This document shows, piece by piece, positions 8,648 to 17,333 of a stretch of DNA of 61,617 bases. The stretch comes from Marinobacter azerbaijanicus (GTDB lineage Bacteria; Pseudomonadota; Gammaproteobacteria; Pseudomonadales; Oleiphilaceae), in contig NZ_JASSVS010000013.1 of assembly GCF_030250645.1 (NCBI RefSeq), positions 100,979 through 162,595 of the forward strand, in the 5' to 3' direction. The notes under the pieces were generated by a model. That model was not told the origin of the DNA. It ran no database searches and saw only the letters and a list, made by a program, of their open reading frames with translations. Both the position numbers and the translations under genes were made by a program. Numbering within the stretch: position 1 is the stretch's first letter; each line of letters opens with the position of its first letter.

Positions 8648-10027
8648 TTAGAGCTCCTCCAAAGCCGATAACGCATCACTAAGCTTGGTCACGGGAATAA
8701 CCTTCATCCCCTCAATAGCCTTACGAGGCGCATTGGATTTAGGCACCAGCGCGCGTGTGAACCCATGCTTGGCAGCCTCGTAAATGCGCTCCTGGCCACT
8801 GGGTACAGGACGGATTTCGCCGGATAGGCCGACCTCGCCAAAGATCACCAGATCCTGGGGCAGGGCGCGGTCGCGGAAGGACGACACAATGGCTGCCAGC
8901 AGCGCCAGGTCCGCGCTGGTTTCATTGACCTTTACGCCACCCACCACATTCACAAACACATCCTGATCCGACACATGCATGCCCCCATGACGATGTAGAA
9001 CCGCCAGAAGCATTGCCAGCCTATTCTGGTCCAACCCCACTGCAACGCGCCTCGGGTAGCCCCCCTGAGCCATATCCACCAACGCCTGGATCTCCACCAG
9101 CATCGGCCGAGTGCCTTCCCAGACTACCATGACCACACTGCCCGGGGCCGCCTCCTCGCCCCGGTTCAGGAAGATTGCACTGGGGTTCTTTACCTCCTTC
9201 AGACCCTGCTCCAGCATCGCAAACACGCCCAGCTCATTCACCGCACCAAAACGGTTCTTGATGCCGCGCAGTGTACGGTAACGGCTGTCACTGGAGCCCT
9301 CCAACAGGATGGAGCAGTCAATCATATGCTCCAGTACCTTCGGACCCGCGAGGCTGCCGTCCTTGGTGACGTGGCCCACCAGGAACAGGATGGTACCGGT
9401 CTGCTTGGCAAATCGGGTCAGATAGGCAGCGCTTTCGCGAACCTGGGAGACACTGCCGGGGGCGGATTCCGTTTCGGCCACGTGCATCACCTGGATGCTG
9501 TCCACCACCAGGATGCGGGGCTTCTCGGTTTCCGCCACCTGCATCACCCGCTCGACGCTGGTTTCCGAAAGCATTTTGAGGTCTTTGGTCGGTAATCCCA
9601 GGCGCTTGGCTCGCATGGCGACCTGTTGCAGTGATTCCTCGCCCGTGACATAGAGAGCCGGAACGCTGGAGGCCAGGTGGCAAACTGCCTGCAGCAGCAA
9701 GGTGCTCTTGCCGGCACCCGGGTGCCCTCCCATGAGAACGGCTGAGCCCTCCACCAGTCCGCCACCGAGCACCCGGTCGAACTCCTGCATGCCGGAACTG
9801 ATGCGTGGCTGTTCCGCCAGGCTGACATCGTCGAGGCTCTTTACCTCTGACAGGCTACCTGCAAAGCCCTCAAAGCGTGCGCCGCGGGCGCCCCTGGCAT
9901 TGCCGCCACTGACGCCACGAACCTCGGTGACAGTGTTCCAGGCCTGACAGGCGGTGCATTGGCCCTGCCATTTGGAATAGTCTGCGCCACATTCGGTGCA
10001 GACGTAGGAGGTTTTGGCTTTTGCCAT
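8648..10027 (-). CDS. radA: DNA repair protein RadA (Sms)
   Basis: A RecA-related hexameric helicase that drives branch migration during recombinational repair. The 459-residue protein starts with a four-cysteine zinc finger (C10, C13, C24, C27), followed by a RecA-like ATPase core with Walker A GHPGAGKST at about 101-109. The RadA-specific KNRFG motif is present (IKNRFGAVNELGVF). The C-terminal region resembles the Lon-protease substrate domain. The gene is transcribed alone toward the PilZ gene, with repeat-rich DNA at both ends. Confidence 0.97.
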   Translation of the reverse strand: MAKAKTSYVCTECGADYSKWQGQCTACQAWNTVTEVRGVSGGNARGARGARFEGFAGSLSEVKSLDDVSLAEQPRISSGMQEFDRVLGGGLVEGSAVLMGGHPGAGKSTLLLQAVCHLASSVPALYVTGEESLQQVAMRAKRLGLPTKDLKMLSETSVERVMQVAETEKPRILVVDSIQVMHVAETESAPGSVSQVRESAAYLTRFAKQTGTILFLVGHVTKDGSLAGPKVLEHMIDCSILLEGSSDSRYRTLRGIKNRFGAVNELGVFAMLEQGLKEVKNPSAIFLNRGEEAAPGSVVMVVWEGTRPMLVEIQALVDMAQGGYPRRVAVGLDQNRLAMLLAVLHRHGGMHVSDQDVFVNVVGGVKVNETSADLALLAAIVSSFRDRALPQDLVIFGEVGLSGEIRPVPSGQERIYEAAKHGFTRALVPKSNAPRKAIEGMKVIPVTKLSDALSALEEL

Positions 10028-10054
10028 CGTGGAGGTGCGACCTTCTGGGTTGGT

Positions 10055-10152
10055 TGTCGGATTACGGCTTCGCCTAATCCGACCTACGGTTAGCGCCGAA
10101 CTATAATGTATCCCGCGTAGGTCGGATTAGGCCCGCAGGGCCGTAATCCGAC
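10055..10152. repeat. Head-to-head pair of REP palindromes between ettA and radA
   Basis: One REP unit at 10055-10088 is on the minus strand and its mirror at 10115-10152 is on the plus strand (GTAGGTCGGATTAGG...). A 26-base spacer separates them. Each folds into its own hairpin and the pair could form one long stem. The right-hand spacer end ATCCCGC recurs at the same position in the pair at 23.9 kb, so pair and spacer probably spread as a unit. Confidence 0.88.
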
Positions 10153-10160
10153 ACCACACA

Positions 10161-11822
10161 TCAAGCCAACTTCTTGTACTTCATCCGCTGAGGCACCATG
10201 GCCGAATCGCCCTTGCGCTTCTTGTGGTCCTCATCGTACTCACTGAAGTTACCCTCGAAGTAGACCACCTCCCCGTCGTCCTCGAACGCCAGGATGTGGG
10301 TGGCTACCCGGTCCAGGAACCAGCGGTCGTGCGAGATCACCAGGGCGGAGCCGGGGAAGTTCAGCAGTGCCTCTTCCAGGGCACGGAGGGTTTCCACGTC
10401 CAGGTCGTTGGTGGGTTCGTCCAGCAGCAGCACGTTGCCGCCTTCTTTCAGCAGTTTGGCCAGGTGCAGGCGGTTGCGCTCACCGCCGGACAGGTCGGCC
10501 ACCCGCTTCTGCTGGTCGGAGCCCTTGAAGTTGAAGCGGCCGACGTAGGCCCGTGACGGGGTCTCGTAGTTGCCGATCTTGATGATGTCGTTGCCGTCGC
10601 TGAGTTCTTCCCAGACGGTGTTGTCCCCGTTGAGGTCCCGCATCTGGTCCACGTAGGCCAGCTTCACCGTTTCTCCCACGGTGATGGTTCCGGAATCCGG
10701 CTTGTCGTGCCCGGCAATCATCCGGAACAGGGTGGACTTGCCCGCCCCGTTACCGCCGATAATGCCCACGATGGCGCCGGGGGGTACGCTGAACGATACA
10801 TTCTCATACAGCAGGTGATCACCGAAGGACTTGCTGATCCCGTCCACCTCGATCACCTTGTCGCCCAGGCGTGGGCCGGGTGGAATGTACAGTTCATTGG
10901 TTTCGTTGCGCTTCTGGAATTCCTGGGAACTCATTTCCTCGAAGCGGGCCAGGCGAGCCTTGCTCTTGGACTGGCGGCCCTTGGCGTTGCTGCGAACCCA
11001 TTCCAGCTCGTGTTTGATGCTTTTCTGGCGGGAGGCTTCCTGCTTGGCTTCCACCTCCAGGCGCTTTTCCTTGTTTTCCAGCCACTGACTGTAGTTGCCC
11101 TCGAAAGGAATGCCCTGGCCACGGTCCAGTTCCAGGATCCAGCCGGCGACATTGTCCAGGAAGTAGCGGTCGTGGGTAACGGCAACCACGGTGCCCGTGT
11201 AGTCGTGAAGGAAGCGCTCCAGCCAGGCGACGGATTCTGCGTCCAGGTGGTTGGTGGGCTCATCGAGTAACAACATGTCCGGGCTGGACAGCAACAGGCG
11301 GCAGAGGGCGACACGGCGGCGCTCACCGCCGGAGAGATTTTTCACCGGGGCATCCCACGCCGGCAGGCGCAGCGCATCGGCAGCCACTTCCATCTTGCGC
11401 TCAATGTCGTGGCCGTCACTGGCCTGGATAAAGGCTTCCAGTTCGCCCTGTTTTTTCGCCAGGGCGTCGAAATCGGCATCCGGTTCGGCGTAGTCCGCAT
11501 AGACCTGGTCCAGCTGGGCCAGGGCATCGTGAATGCCGGAGACCGACTCATCGACAATCTCCTTGACCGTCTTGCTGTCGTCCAGCTCAGGTTCCTGGGG
11601 CAGGTAACCTATATTGATGCCCGGCTGGGCGCGCGCCTCGCCAATGTAATCCTGATCTATGCCGGCCATAATACGTAACAGAGTGGACTTGCCAGAACCG
11701 TTGAGGCCCAACACGCCGATCTTGGCGCCAGGGAAGAAACTCAGGGAAATGTCCTTGAGAATTTCGCGCTTGGGCGGAACCACCTTGCCCACGCGGTTCA
11801 TGGTATATACGTACTGGGCCAT
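10161..11822 (-). CDS. ettA: Energy-dependent translational throttle protein EttA (ABC-F ATPase)
   Basis: An ABC-F protein that binds the ribosomal E site and gates the first elongation steps according to ADP/ATP ratio. It has two ATPase domains without membrane segments: Walker A GLNGSGKST at 39-47 with signature LSGGERRR, and GGNGAGKST with LSGGERNR in the second half. A charged, coiled linker lies between them. I place the start at 11822 (MAQYVYTMNRVGK), giving 553 residues, the family length, with AAGGA ten bases upstream. The frame stays open 63 bases further upstream, but that extension reaches the arm of repeat copy 3 and is probably not translated. Confidence 0.95.
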   Translation of the reverse strand: MAQYVYTMNRVGKVVPPKREILKDISLSFFPGAKIGVLGLNGSGKSTLLRIMAGIDQDYIGEARAQPGINIGYLPQEPELDDSKTVKEIVDESVSGIHDALAQLDQVYADYAEPDADFDALAKKQGELEAFIQASDGHDIERKMEVAADALRLPAWDAPVKNLSGGERRRVALCRLLLSSPDMLLLDEPTNHLDAESVAWLERFLHDYTGTVVAVTHDRYFLDNVAGWILELDRGQGIPFEGNYSQWLENKEKRLEVEAKQEASRQKSIKHELEWVRSNAKGRQSKSKARLARFEEMSSQEFQKRNETNELYIPPGPRLGDKVIEVDGISKSFGDHLLYENVSFSVPPGAIVGIIGGNGAGKSTLFRMIAGHDKPDSGTITVGETVKLAYVDQMRDLNGDNTVWEELSDGNDIIKIGNYETPSRAYVGRFNFKGSDQQKRVADLSGGERNRLHLAKLLKEGGNVLLLDEPTNDLDVETLRALEEALLNFPGSALVISHDRWFLDRVATHILAFEDDGEVVYFEGNFSEYDEDHKKRKGDSAMVPQRMKYKKLA

Positions 11823-11879
11823 GTCGTCAGAATCCTTCTTGCGAAGTGTGTTTCGGAAATACTGAAGGTGTCTGGCTGA

Positions 11880-11983
11880 GGCCATCGGGTAGGGCGATTC
11901 GGGATCGTCAAAATCAGGGATGATTTTGTCGAGCGTACAGGGATGTATTTACAGCGTATCCCGGATCGCCCTACCCGATGGCC
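11880..11983 (-). repeat. Three-way-junction palindromic element, copy 3
   Basis: Perfect 19-bp arms (11880-11898 and 11965-11983) continue inward through one G-T wobble to 25 bp. Read on the minus strand the core starts TACGC, has hairpin TACA-TCCC-TGTA, then GCTCG, hairpin CAAAATCA-TCCC-TGATTTTG and ACGA. It lies between the divergent starts of ettA and glyA, so it cannot serve as a terminator for either gene. Confidence 0.88.
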
Positions 11984-12183
11984 GGTACTCCACAGTAGCC
12001 ACAACCAATGAATATTGACCGAGTAAGGTATCGAAACCAAACAGGGATAGCAATTGAGCAAAAACCGTCTCTGGCTGAGTGTCGGTATCTGCGGACGGTA
12101 TAAAGGATGATTTTTCACCCATTTGTAAGATAGAATAGCGGCCCATTTTTTCGGGTAGCTACGCACACAGGGGCAGCGCATCA

Positions 12184-13440
12184 ATGTTTAATCGTGATAT
12201 GAAAATCGCCGGCTTTGACGACGAGCTCTGGAACGCCATGCAGGCGGAAGAGAAGCGCCAGGAGGCTCACATCGAGCTGATTGCGTCTGAAAACTACACC
12301 AGCCCTCGGGTGATGGAGGCCCAGGGTAGTGTACTGACCAACAAGTATGCGGAAGGCTATCCCGGCAAGCGTTATTATGGTGGCTGTGAGTTTGTGGATA
12401 TCGCCGAGGACCTGGCTATCAGTCGCGCCAAGGAACTGTTTGGTGCCGCCTACGCCAATGTTCAGCCCCATTCCGGTTCCCAGGCCAACTCTGCTGTTTT
12501 CATGGCACTGCTCAAGCCGGGTGATACCGTTCTGGGAATGAGCCTGGCCCATGGTGGCCACCTCACCCACGGCGCCAGCGTTAACTTCTCCGGTAAAATC
12601 TACAATGCCGTGCAGTATGGCCTCAATCCGGACACTGGCCTGATCGATTACGACGAAGTGGAAAGCCTGGCGCTTGAGCACAAGCCGAAAATGATTATTG
12701 CCGGTTTCTCGGCTTATTCCCAGGCACTGGATTTTGCCCGCTTCCGTGAGATCGCCGACAAGGTTGGCGCCTATCTTTTTGTGGACATGGCCCATGTGGC
12801 TGGCCTGGTAGCGGCTGGTGTCTATCCGGACCCCATACCTCACGCCCATGTAGTCGCGACTACAACCCACAAGACACTGCGTGGCCCTCGTGGCGGCCTG
12901 ATCCTGGCCTGTGATGACGCTGACCTGCAGAAGAAGCTCAACTCTGCCGTATTCCCCGGTGGTCAGGGCGGCCCGCTGATGCACGTTATTGCGGCCAAGG
13001 CAGTTTGCTTCAAGGAAGCCATGAGCGATGACTTCAAGGTCTACCAGAAGCAGGTCATCAGGAACGCAAAGACCATGGCCGAGGTATTTGTGTCTCGTGG
13101 CTTTGACGTGATTTCCGGCGGTACCGAGAATCACCTGTTCCTGGTCAGCCTGATCAAGCAGGATATTACCGGCAAGGATGCGGATGCGGCCCTGGGGCGC
13201 GCCCACATTACCGTCAACAAGAATGCTGTGCCGAATGATCCCCGCTCTCCGTTTGTGACGTCTGGCCTGCGCATCGGCACCCCGGCGGTAACCACACGCG
13301 GTTTTGGTGAGTCCGAATGCCGTGATCTGGCAGGCTGGATGTGCGACATTCTGGACAATCTGGAAGACGAAGCGGTTAACGACCGGGTTCGTCAGCAGGT
13401 CGAAGGCCTGTGTGATCGTTTCCCGGTCTACGCCGGCTAA
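12184..13440 (+). CDS. glyA: Serine hydroxymethyltransferase
   Basis: A PLP enzyme that interconverts serine and glycine while charging tetrahydrofolate with a one-carbon unit. The 418 residues are the usual length. The pyridoxal lysine is K230 within TTHKTLRGPRGG. IELIASENYTS near residue 30, the GGCEFVD tract and the HSGSQAN motif near residue 100 mark the substrate and PLP site. About 200 bases separate its start from repeat copy 3, so a promoter should lie there, but I found no strong match. nrdR follows 66 bases downstream and may share the transcript. Confidence 0.97.
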   Translation: MFNRDMKIAGFDDELWNAMQAEEKRQEAHIELIASENYTSPRVMEAQGSVLTNKYAEGYPGKRYYGGCEFVDIAEDLAISRAKELFGAAYANVQPHSGSQANSAVFMALLKPGDTVLGMSLAHGGHLTHGASVNFSGKIYNAVQYGLNPDTGLIDYDEVESLALEHKPKMIIAGFSAYSQALDFARFREIADKVGAYLFVDMAHVAGLVAAGVYPDPIPHAHVVATTTHKTLRGPRGGLILACDDADLQKKLNSAVFPGGQGGPLMHVIAAKAVCFKEAMSDDFKVYQKQVIRNAKTMAEVFVSRGFDVISGGTENHLFLVSLIKQDITGKDADAALGRAHITVNKNAVPNDPRSPFVTSGLRIGTPAVTTRGFGESECRDLAGWMCDILDNLEDEAVNDRVRQQVEGLCDRFPVYAG

Positions 13441-13506
13441 TCAGTCTGAACGCACCGTCAGGCGCACTGCAGCGCAACGTCTGGCGGATTGCAGGAGTTT
13501 CAGCTT

Positions 13507-14025
13507 ATGCATTGCCCCTTCTGTGGTGAAGCGGATACCAAGGTAATCGACTCTCGGCTGGTGGCTGAGGGGGATCAGGTGCGTCGCCGCAGGGAGTGTC
13601 TTTCCTGTCGCGAGCGCTTTACTACCTTTGAGTCAGCGGAACTGGTAATGCCCCGTGTCGTAAAACAGGATGGTACTCGTCAGCCGTTTGATGAGGAAAA
13701 GCTGAGGGCGGGCCTTATGAAAGCCCTGGAAAAACGCCCGGTCAGTATCGAGGAAATTGATGCGGCGCTTAATCGTATCAGGTTCCGGTTGCGTGCCACC
13801 GGTGAGCGGGAAGTAAAGTCCATGCAGCTCGGGGAAGAGGTGATGACGGAACTCCGGCAGTTGGACAAGGTGGCCTATGTGCGTTTTGCCTCTGTCTACC
13901 GCAGTTTTCAGGACATCAACGAATTCAAGGAAGAGATCGAGCGCCTGTCCGCAACATCGGGTGAGGACCCGGTGGACGTAGCCAAGGTGCTGGCAGACAA
14001 CCATTCGTCCAAAGGGCAGGCATGA
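13507..14025 (+). CDS. nrdR: Transcriptional repressor NrdR
   Basis: An ATP-cone regulator of ribonucleotide reductase genes. The N-terminal zinc ribbon has C3, C6, C31 and C34, followed by the arginine-rich RRRRE stretch that contacts DNA, then an ATP-cone domain over roughly residues 49-139. The true start is ATG at 13507 (MHCPFCG) with CAGGAG nine bases upstream, giving 172 residues. A TTG at 13489 keeps the frame open but would place the ribosome site inside the gene. The stop overlaps the ribD start (ATGA), so the two are translationally coupled. Confidence 0.95.
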   Translation: MHCPFCGEADTKVIDSRLVAEGDQVRRRRECLSCRERFTTFESAELVMPRVVKQDGTRQPFDEEKLRAGLMKALEKRPVSIEEIDAALNRIRFRLRATGEREVKSMQLGEEVMTELRQLDKVAYVRFASVYRSFQDINEFKEEIERLSATSGEDPVDVAKVLADNHSSKGQA

Positions 14026-15137
14026 TCGACGCCCAGGACACCGCTTTTATGGCCAGGGCGGTACAGCTCGCCTGGCGTGGTCGCTATTCCACTCATCCCA
14101 ATCCGCGTGTGGGTTGTGTGATTGCCAGTGGCAGCAAGATCCTCGGAGAGGGCTGGCATGAGCGCGCCGGTGAGGCCCATGCTGAAATCCGGGCCCTGAG
14201 TCAGGCCGGTCCGGATGCTCGTGGTGCGACAGCCTATGTCACGCTGGAGCCATGCAGTCATTTCGGACGCACACCACCCTGTGCAAAGGCATTGATTGAG
14301 GCAGGCGTTGCACATGTGTTTGCCGCCACCAAGGACCCCAATCCTTCGGTTTCAGGTCGCGGCCTGAATATGCTCCGTGAGGCGGGCGTTCGCGTGACAG
14401 AAGGTCTGCTGGCGCAGGAGGCGGTCCGCCTGAACCCCGGGTTCATGAAGCGGATGAACGTTGGCCGGCCATACGTGCGGCTCAAGATGGCCGCCAGTCT
14501 CGACGGCAGGACCGCCATGGCTTCGGGCGAAAGCCAGTGGATTACCGGGGGTGCGGCCCGCCGCGATGTTCAGCGGCTCAGGGCAATCAGCGATGCCATT
14601 CTCACCGGCGTGGGAACGGTGCTGGCAGATAACCCTTCCCTGACAGTGCGTCGGGGTGAACTGGGCGACATTGGCGATGCCACCGAACCGGCTCGTCAAC
14701 CCCTGCGGGTGATAGCGGACCGGGATGCACGCACCCCCCCAGAGGCCACAATCCTTCAGGGGGGCAATGTCCAGATCTATTGCGCCTCTCCGACACTGGC
14801 AAGCGCGGCCGCACAGGACCTTGCCGCATTGGGTGTGGGGCTGACAGGTGTTGCCTGGAAAGACAATGGTGTAGATCTTCGCGAGTTACTGGACTCGCTT
14901 GGAGAGCTGGGTATCAACGAGTTGCTGGTGGAAGCCGGCCCGACACTGGCCGGGACCTTTATAAGCGAGCGCCTTGTGGATGAACTCTGGCTTTACCAGG
15001 CGCCGGTATTCCTGGGTAGCACGGGGCGGCCGACGGCCAATCTGCCACTGGAATCCCTGGCGGACAAGGTGCAATGGAAAGTGCTGGATCGCCGTCAGTT
15101 GGGCCAGGATCAGCGACTGATTCTGGCTCCGGGTTGA
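14022..15137 (+). CDS. ribD: Bifunctional riboflavin deaminase/reductase RibD
   Basis: Carries out the second and third steps of riboflavin synthesis: deamination of the pyrimidine, then NADPH reduction of the ribosyl side chain. The N-terminal cytidine-deaminase-like domain holds the zinc ligands H53 (HAE), C78 (EPCSH) and C87, with E55 as proton shuttle. The C-terminal half, from about residue 150, is the dihydrofolate-reductase-like RibD_C domain. Length 371 is typical. It overlaps nrdR by four bases. The gene that usually follows, riboflavin synthase, is not here. Confidence 0.96.
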   Translation: MIDAQDTAFMARAVQLAWRGRYSTHPNPRVGCVIASGSKILGEGWHERAGEAHAEIRALSQAGPDARGATAYVTLEPCSHFGRTPPCAKALIEAGVAHVFAATKDPNPSVSGRGLNMLREAGVRVTEGLLAQEAVRLNPGFMKRMNVGRPYVRLKMAASLDGRTAMASGESQWITGGAARRDVQRLRAISDAILTGVGTVLADNPSLTVRRGELGDIGDATEPARQPLRVIADRDARTPPEATILQGGNVQIYCASPTLASAAAQDLAALGVGLTGVAWKDNGVDLRELLDSLGELGINELLVEAGPTLAGTFISERLVDELWLYQAPVFLGSTGRPTANLPLESLADKVQWKVLDRRQLGQDQRLILAPG

Positions 15138-15206
15138 GGGTTACTAAATTCATGGTTGGCCGTCGTTGATTAACGGGCGGTCAGACCAACAGGATGAAAA
15201 ACTGGT

Positions 15207-16322
15207 ATGGCACTGAACAGCATTGAAGACATTATTGAAGATATCCGTCAGGGCAAGATGGTCATCCTGATGGATGATGAGGATCGGGAAAACGAGGGCG
15301 ACCTGGTGATGGCTGCCGAGCACTGCACTCCCGAAGCCATCAACTTCATGGCCCGTTTTGGGCGCGGCCTGATCTGCATGCCAATGACTCGCCAGCGTTG
15401 CGAGCAGCTGGGGCTTCCGTTGATGGTGCAGCAGAATGCCTCTGGTTTTGGTACCAAGTTCACCCTGTCCATTGAGGCGACTGAGGGCGTAACCACCGGG
15501 ATCTCTGCAGCAGATCGTGCACGCACCGTTCAGGCGGCGGTCGCCCGCAATGCCAAAGCGTCAGATCTGGTGCAGCCGGGGCATATCTTTCCGCTGATGT
15601 CCGATCCCGGCGGAGTTCTCAGTCGGGCCGGCCATACCGAGGCATCCTGCGACCTGGCAGCGCTGGCCGGTTGTGAGCCTGCCGGTGTGATCTGTGAAAT
15701 CATGAATGATGACGGTTCCATGGCTCGCCGGGAGGATCTGGAAAAGTTCGCTCAGACCCATGACCTGAAAATAGGCACCATTGCCGATCTTATCCACTAT
15801 CGCACGCTGAATGAACGCACTATCGAGTGTGTTGAAGAGTATGACCTGGATACCGAGTATGGCGTGTTCAACCTGCGCACATACCGCGACAACATACAGG
15901 GCTCCACTCACCTGGCCATGGTGATGGGGGAGATATCCGCCAACGATCCGGTGCTGGTGCGTGTGCACATCACCGATACCCTGCGAGACCTTCTTGGTGC
16001 CCGTCGCAAGGATTCTCGCAGTTGGCCACTTCATCACGCGCTGGAAAAGGTTGCTGAGGAAGGGCGTGGCGTAGTGGTTCTGCTCAACAGTGCGGAAGAC
16101 AGCTACAATCTTGAGGATCGCATCCACGAATTCTTCGAGCAGGACAAGAAGTCTGCGGGTAAGGGCAGTTCCGGTGTCTATTTTACTGTCGGTACCGGCT
16201 CACAGATCCTGCGGGATCTTGGTGTTGGTAAAATGCGGCTTCTGAGCCCTCCCATCAAGTTCTCCGCGATTTCCGGTTTTGAGCTGGAAGTGGTGGAATA
16301 CGTGCCTTACACCCCTGAATGA
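15207..16322 (+). CDS. ribB: 3,4-dihydroxy-2-butanone 4-phosphate synthase with degenerate RibA-like domain
   Basis: The N-terminal domain (about 1-205) makes the four-carbon unit of riboflavin from ribulose 5-phosphate. It has the acidic metal-binding loop DDEDRENEGD at 23-32 and RAGHTEA near residue 145. The C-terminal domain (about 206-371) resembles GTP cyclohydrolase II in overall pattern (AEEGRG, LRDLGVGKMRLL) but lacks the zinc cysteines: where RibA has HSECLTGD...RCDCG, this reads VHITDTLRDLLGARRKDSRSW. I therefore expect no cyclohydrolase activity. This is the RibBX-type fusion. It lies 69 bases after ribD and ahead of ribH. Confidence 0.93.
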   Translation: MALNSIEDIIEDIRQGKMVILMDDEDRENEGDLVMAAEHCTPEAINFMARFGRGLICMPMTRQRCEQLGLPLMVQQNASGFGTKFTLSIEATEGVTTGISAADRARTVQAAVARNAKASDLVQPGHIFPLMSDPGGVLSRAGHTEASCDLAALAGCEPAGVICEIMNDDGSMARREDLEKFAQTHDLKIGTIADLIHYRTLNERTIECVEEYDLDTEYGVFNLRTYRDNIQGSTHLAMVMGEISANDPVLVRVHITDTLRDLLGARRKDSRSWPLHHALEKVAEEGRGVVVLLNSAEDSYNLEDRIHEFFEQDKKSAGKGSSGVYFTVGTGSQILRDLGVGKMRLLSPPIKFSAISGFELEVVEYVPYTPE

Positions 16323-16377
16323 TGAACCCCGGCAGTGCCGCACCGGAAGGGCGGCGCTGCCAATAAAGGAGCCATGT

Positions 16378-16854
16378 ATGGCAGATATCAGAGTAATTGA
16401 AGGTGATTTTACCCATTGCAGTGGAAAATATGCGCTGGTAGTGGGGCGTTTTAACGGTTTTGTCGTGGAAAGTCTGGTGGAAGGCGCCATTGATACACTG
16501 CGTCGCCATGGCATTGCCGATGAGGACATCACCATCGTACGGGTTCCGGGTGCCTACGAAATGCCGCTGGCGGTCAAGCGTGTGGCCGAGAGCGGGAATC
16601 ACGATGCCATTATTGCTCTTGGCGCGGTTATTCGGGGTGGTACACCTCATTTCGAGTATGTTGCCGGTGAAGCATCCAGTGGCCTGGGTGCAGTAAGCCT
16701 GGAGACCGATGTGCCGGTTACCTTTGGCGTGCTGACAGTTGATTCCATTGAGCAGGCAATCGAGCGCGCTGGCACCAAGGCTGGCAACAAGGGCGCTGAA
16801 GCGGCGATTACGGCCCTGGAAATGGTCAGCCTGTTCAAGAAGCTGGGTGAATGA
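16378..16854 (+). CDS. ribH: 6,7-dimethyl-8-ribityllumazine synthase
   Basis: Condenses the RibD and RibB products to lumazine, the penultimate riboflavin step, and usually assembles into a hollow capsid. The 158-residue product has ALVVGRFNGF at the start, the VPGAYEMP substrate loop near residue 57, and GAVIRGGTPHFEYV with the catalytic H91. The start is ATG 16378 (MADIRVIEGDF) behind AAAGGA. The frame is open further upstream, but that part overlaps the end of ribB and has no family similarity. The stop overlaps the nusB start by four bases. Confidence 0.96.
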   Translation: MADIRVIEGDFTHCSGKYALVVGRFNGFVVESLVEGAIDTLRRHGIADEDITIVRVPGAYEMPLAVKRVAESGNHDAIIALGAVIRGGTPHFEYVAGEASSGLGAVSLETDVPVTFGVLTVDSIEQAIERAGTKAGNKGAEAAITALEMVSLFKKLGE

Positions 16855-17330
16855 TGAACACAACGGAAGACAGCACCGCGCAACCCGGTCCTGCAGGCCA
16901 GCCCAAGGCTGGCGACAGGCGCAGGGCACGGGCTCTCGCCATGCAGGGCCTGTATCAGCGCCACTTCAGCAAGAGCTCGATTACCGACATTGAGTCTGAG
17001 TTTATTGTCGACAACGACATGTCCAAGGTGGACACCGCCTACTTTCGTGACCTCCTTCGGGGCGTGCATCGGGAGCAGGCCGAGCTGGACCGATTGCTGG
17101 AGCCCTTTCTTGATCGTCCGATCCACGAAGTGGATGCCATTGAGCTCGCCATCATTCGCCTTGGCGCTTATGAGCTTAAGCACCGGCTGGATGTGCCCTA
17201 TAAGGTCGTGATTAATGAGGGCATCGAGATGGCCAAGAAATTTGGTGGCACTGAAGGTCACAAGTTCGTCAACAGCCTACTGGACAAGCTCAGCCATCGC
17301 TTGCGCATGGCCGAGACCCGCCCCCGCTGA
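16851..17330 (+). CDS. nusB: Transcription antitermination protein NusB
   Basis: Binds boxA RNA with NusE (S10) in rRNA transcription complexes, preventing premature termination. The 159-residue all-helical protein shows RRRARALAMQGLYQ at its N-terminal RNA-binding helix and the FVNSLLDKL signature near the C-terminus. About 20 polar residues precede the family domain, somewhat longer than usual. The start overlaps the ribH stop (ATGA), a position conserved in many proteobacteria. A boxA-like sequence lies at the far right end of this window. Confidence 0.95.
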   Translation: MMNTTEDSTAQPGPAGQPKAGDRRRARALAMQGLYQRHFSKSSITDIESEFIVDNDMSKVDTAYFRDLLRGVHREQAELDRLLEPFLDRPIHEVDAIELAIIRLGAYELKHRLDVPYKVVINEGIEMAKKFGGTEGHKFVNSLLDKLSHRLRMAETRPR

Positions 17331-17333
17331 CTG

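Noticed and set aside
15138..15206. FMN riboswitch before ribB
   Set aside because: The gap is only 69 bases and lacks the conserved RFN-element helices.
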